Shown in pieces: positions 62,907 through 64,000 of a stretch of 64,000 bases of DNA (positions within the stretch are counted from its first letter, which is position 1; the number at the start of each line of letters is the position of its first letter). The DNA is from Lysinimonas soli (lineage in GTDB: Bacteria > Actinomycetota > Actinomycetes > Actinomycetales > Microbacteriaceae). Location of the stretch: contig NZ_JBHSMG010000002.1 in the NCBI RefSeq assembly GCF_042655435.1, positions 744,001 through 808,000 on the forward strand, given 5' to 3'. The notes beneath the pieces are model-generated. The model saw only the letters and a list, made by a program, of their open reading frames with translations, had not been told where the DNA came from and made no database searches. The position numbers were made by a program, and so were the translations under genes.

Positions 62907-64000
62907 ATGGACTACGCCGAGACCGTGCTCGACCTCATCGGCAACACCCCGCTCGTGCGGCTGAACCGGGTGACCGAGGGCATCCAGGCCACCGTTCTGG
63001 CCAAGATCGAGTACCTCAACCCGGGCGGCTCGTCGAAGGACAGGATCGCGGTGCGGATCATCGACGCCGCAGAGCGCGAGGGCAAGCTCAAGCCCGGCGG
63101 CACGATCGTCGAGCCCACGAGCGGCAACACGGGGATCGGGCTCGCGCTCGTCGCGCAGCAGCGCGGCTACCGGTGCGTCTTCGTCTGCCCCGACAAGGTC
63201 AGCGAAGACAAGCGCAACACCCTGGTCGCCTACGGCGCCGAGGTCGTGGTGTGCCCGACCGCGGTCGCCCCCGACAGCCCGGAGTCGTACTACAGCGTGA
63301 GCGACCGCCTGGCGCGCGAGATCCCCGGGGCCTTCAAGCCCGATCAGTACTCCAACCCGAACGGACCGCTCAGCCACTACGAGACGACCGGTCCCGAGAT
63401 CTGGCGCGACACCGACGGGCTGCTGACGCACTTCGTCGCGGGCGTGGGAACCGGCGGCACGATCAGCGGGGTCGGCCGATACCTCAAGGAGGTGTCGAAC
63501 GGCGCCGTGCGCGTCATCGGCGCCGACCCCGAGGGCTCGGTCTACTCCGGCGGAACCGGCCGACCGTATCTCGTGGAGGGCGTCGGCGAGGACTTCTGGC
63601 CCACCGCGTACGACCCCTCGGTGGTCGACGAGATCGTCGCGTCGTCCGATGCGGAGTCGTTCGACCTGACCCGGCGCCTGGCGCGGGAGGAGGGGCTGCT
63701 GGTCGGAGGCTCGAGCGGGATGGCCGTGGCATCCGCTCTCAAGGTCGCCCGCGAGCTCGGGCCCGAGGACGTCATGGTCGTGCTGCTGCCCGACGGCGGC
63801 CGCGGCTATCTCGGCAAGATCTTCAACGACCGCTGGATGCGCAGCTACGGCTTCCTGCCCGCCGACGAGGGCAAGACGGTCGGTGACATCGTCGGCAGCA
63901 AGGGCGGCCAACTGCCCGAGTTGGTGCACGCCCACCCCAGCGACACGGTGCGCGACGTGATCGGCATCTTCCAGGAGTTCGACGTCTCGCAGGTTCCCGT
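62907..64000 (+). CDS. cbs: cystathionine beta-synthase (3' end beyond window)
   Basis: The first 364 residues of a fold-type II PLP enzyme that joins serine and homocysteine. It has DLIGNTPLVRLNRV, the PLP lysine in NPGGSSKDRIAVRI (Lys44), the substrate loop EPTSGNTGIGLAL, the phosphate loop GVGTGGTISGVGRYL and DFWPTAYDPSVVDE. VLLPDGGRGYLGKIFNDRWM ends the catalytic domain. The sequence then enters a CBS domain (ELVHAHPSDTVRDVIGIFQEFDVSQVPV), which separates it from plain O-acetylserine sulfhydrylases. The frame is open at the window edge. Confidence 0.93.
   Translation, partial: MDYAETVLDLIGNTPLVRLNRVTEGIQATVLAKIEYLNPGGSSKDRIAVRIIDAAEREGKLKPGGTIVEPTSGNTGIGLALVAQQRGYRCVFVCPDKVSEDKRNTLVAYGAEVVVCPTAVAPDSPESYYSVSDRLAREIPGAFKPDQYSNPNGPLSHYETTGPEIWRDTDGLLTHFVAGVGTGGTISGVGRYLKEVSNGAVRVIGADPEGSVYSGGTGRPYLVEGVGEDFWPTAYDPSVVDEIVASSDAESFDLTRRLAREEGLLVGGSSGMAVASALKVARELGPEDVMVVLLPDGGRGYLGKIFNDRWMRSYGFLPADEGKTVGDIVGSKGGQLPELVHAHPSDTVRDVIGIFQEFDVSQVP

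Noticed and set aside
1..64000. tRNA or rRNA genes, insertion sequences or prophage
   Set aside because: No cloverleaf-like T-loop motifs, rRNA segments, transposases, integrases or attachment-like duplications were seen on reading; small degenerate cases cannot be excluded by eye.

Overview
The window is a compact, GC-rich (roughly 70%) chromosomal segment of an actinobacterium. Gene content and order point to the family Microbacteriaceae: truA-rplM-rpsI-glmM, coaA opposite glmS, acpS-alr-tsaE-tsaB-rimI/tsaD, solitary groES, guaB-guaB3-guaA, perM-purN-purH, sucCD and pcrA, plus Ddn-like (DUF385), DUF3817, DUF4190, DUF4232 and DUF4166 families. This placement is an inference from content. I see about 59 protein-coding genes. 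I see no rRNA, tRNA, insertion sequence, prophage or CRISPR array.

Layout. 1-10.2 kb: translation and cell-envelope housekeeping (L13/S9, amino-sugar synthesis GlmM/GlmS, CoA, holo-ACP synthase, alanine racemase, t6A tRNA modification), ending in a RimI-TsaD fusion. 10.3-14.1 kb: two small DUF4190-like membrane proteins, a THUMP-like methyltransferase, CIRCE-controlled groES and a RarD permease. 14.2-21.2 kb: a branched-chain amino-acid (Liv) ABC system with two lipoprotein receptors on the + strand, convergent with livH-M-G-F on the - strand. 21.4-30.3 kb: guanine nucleotide genes guaB, guaB3 and guaA, interleaved with a PatB/MalY aminotransferase, a KhtT/KhtU-like K+/H+ antiporter pair, SURF1 and DUF3817. 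30.3-39.9 kb: mixed membrane proteins, a GDPD, an AbiEi-like/DUF559 nuclease-like gene, PcrA, an MFS exporter beside a PadR regulator, and an MpaB-like protein. 40-48 kb: sucCD, then an IclR-regulated operon glpF-dhaK-dhaL-dhaM in which DhaM is fused to HPr and a complete Enzyme I. 48-54.9 kb: secreted hydrolase, DUF4166, perM-purN, and purH behind a ZTP riboswitch. 55-64 kb: a heterodimeric ABC exporter, a LuxR regulator, another ABC exporter and the start of cystathionine beta-synthase.

Regulation visible in the sequence: CIRCE at groES, an IclR-type palindrome at glpF, a PadR-type palindrome, a ZTP riboswitch at purH, GTnAC-type boxes before the Liv receptor gene and a near-palindrome before livH, and a short leader ORF before the ABC pair. 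A very common arrangement is a -10-like hexamer (TAGGCT, TAGGAT and relatives) ending 6-8 nt before the start codon, implying many leaderless mRNAs. In two cases the TAG of that hexamer is the stop codon of the gene upstream.

Least explained: a three-copy family of intergenic palindromic elements whose arms carry AATGAAGGA. Two copies bracket the AbiEi/DUF559 gene. Also unexplained are a 68-bp tandem repeat with CCATTTCTGG hairpins behind guaA, a perfect 26-bp hairpin upstream of the purH riboswitch, a 71-bp-period GC-hairpin repeat at the end of an ABC gene, and apparent enrichment of the word GGATGC/GCATCC.
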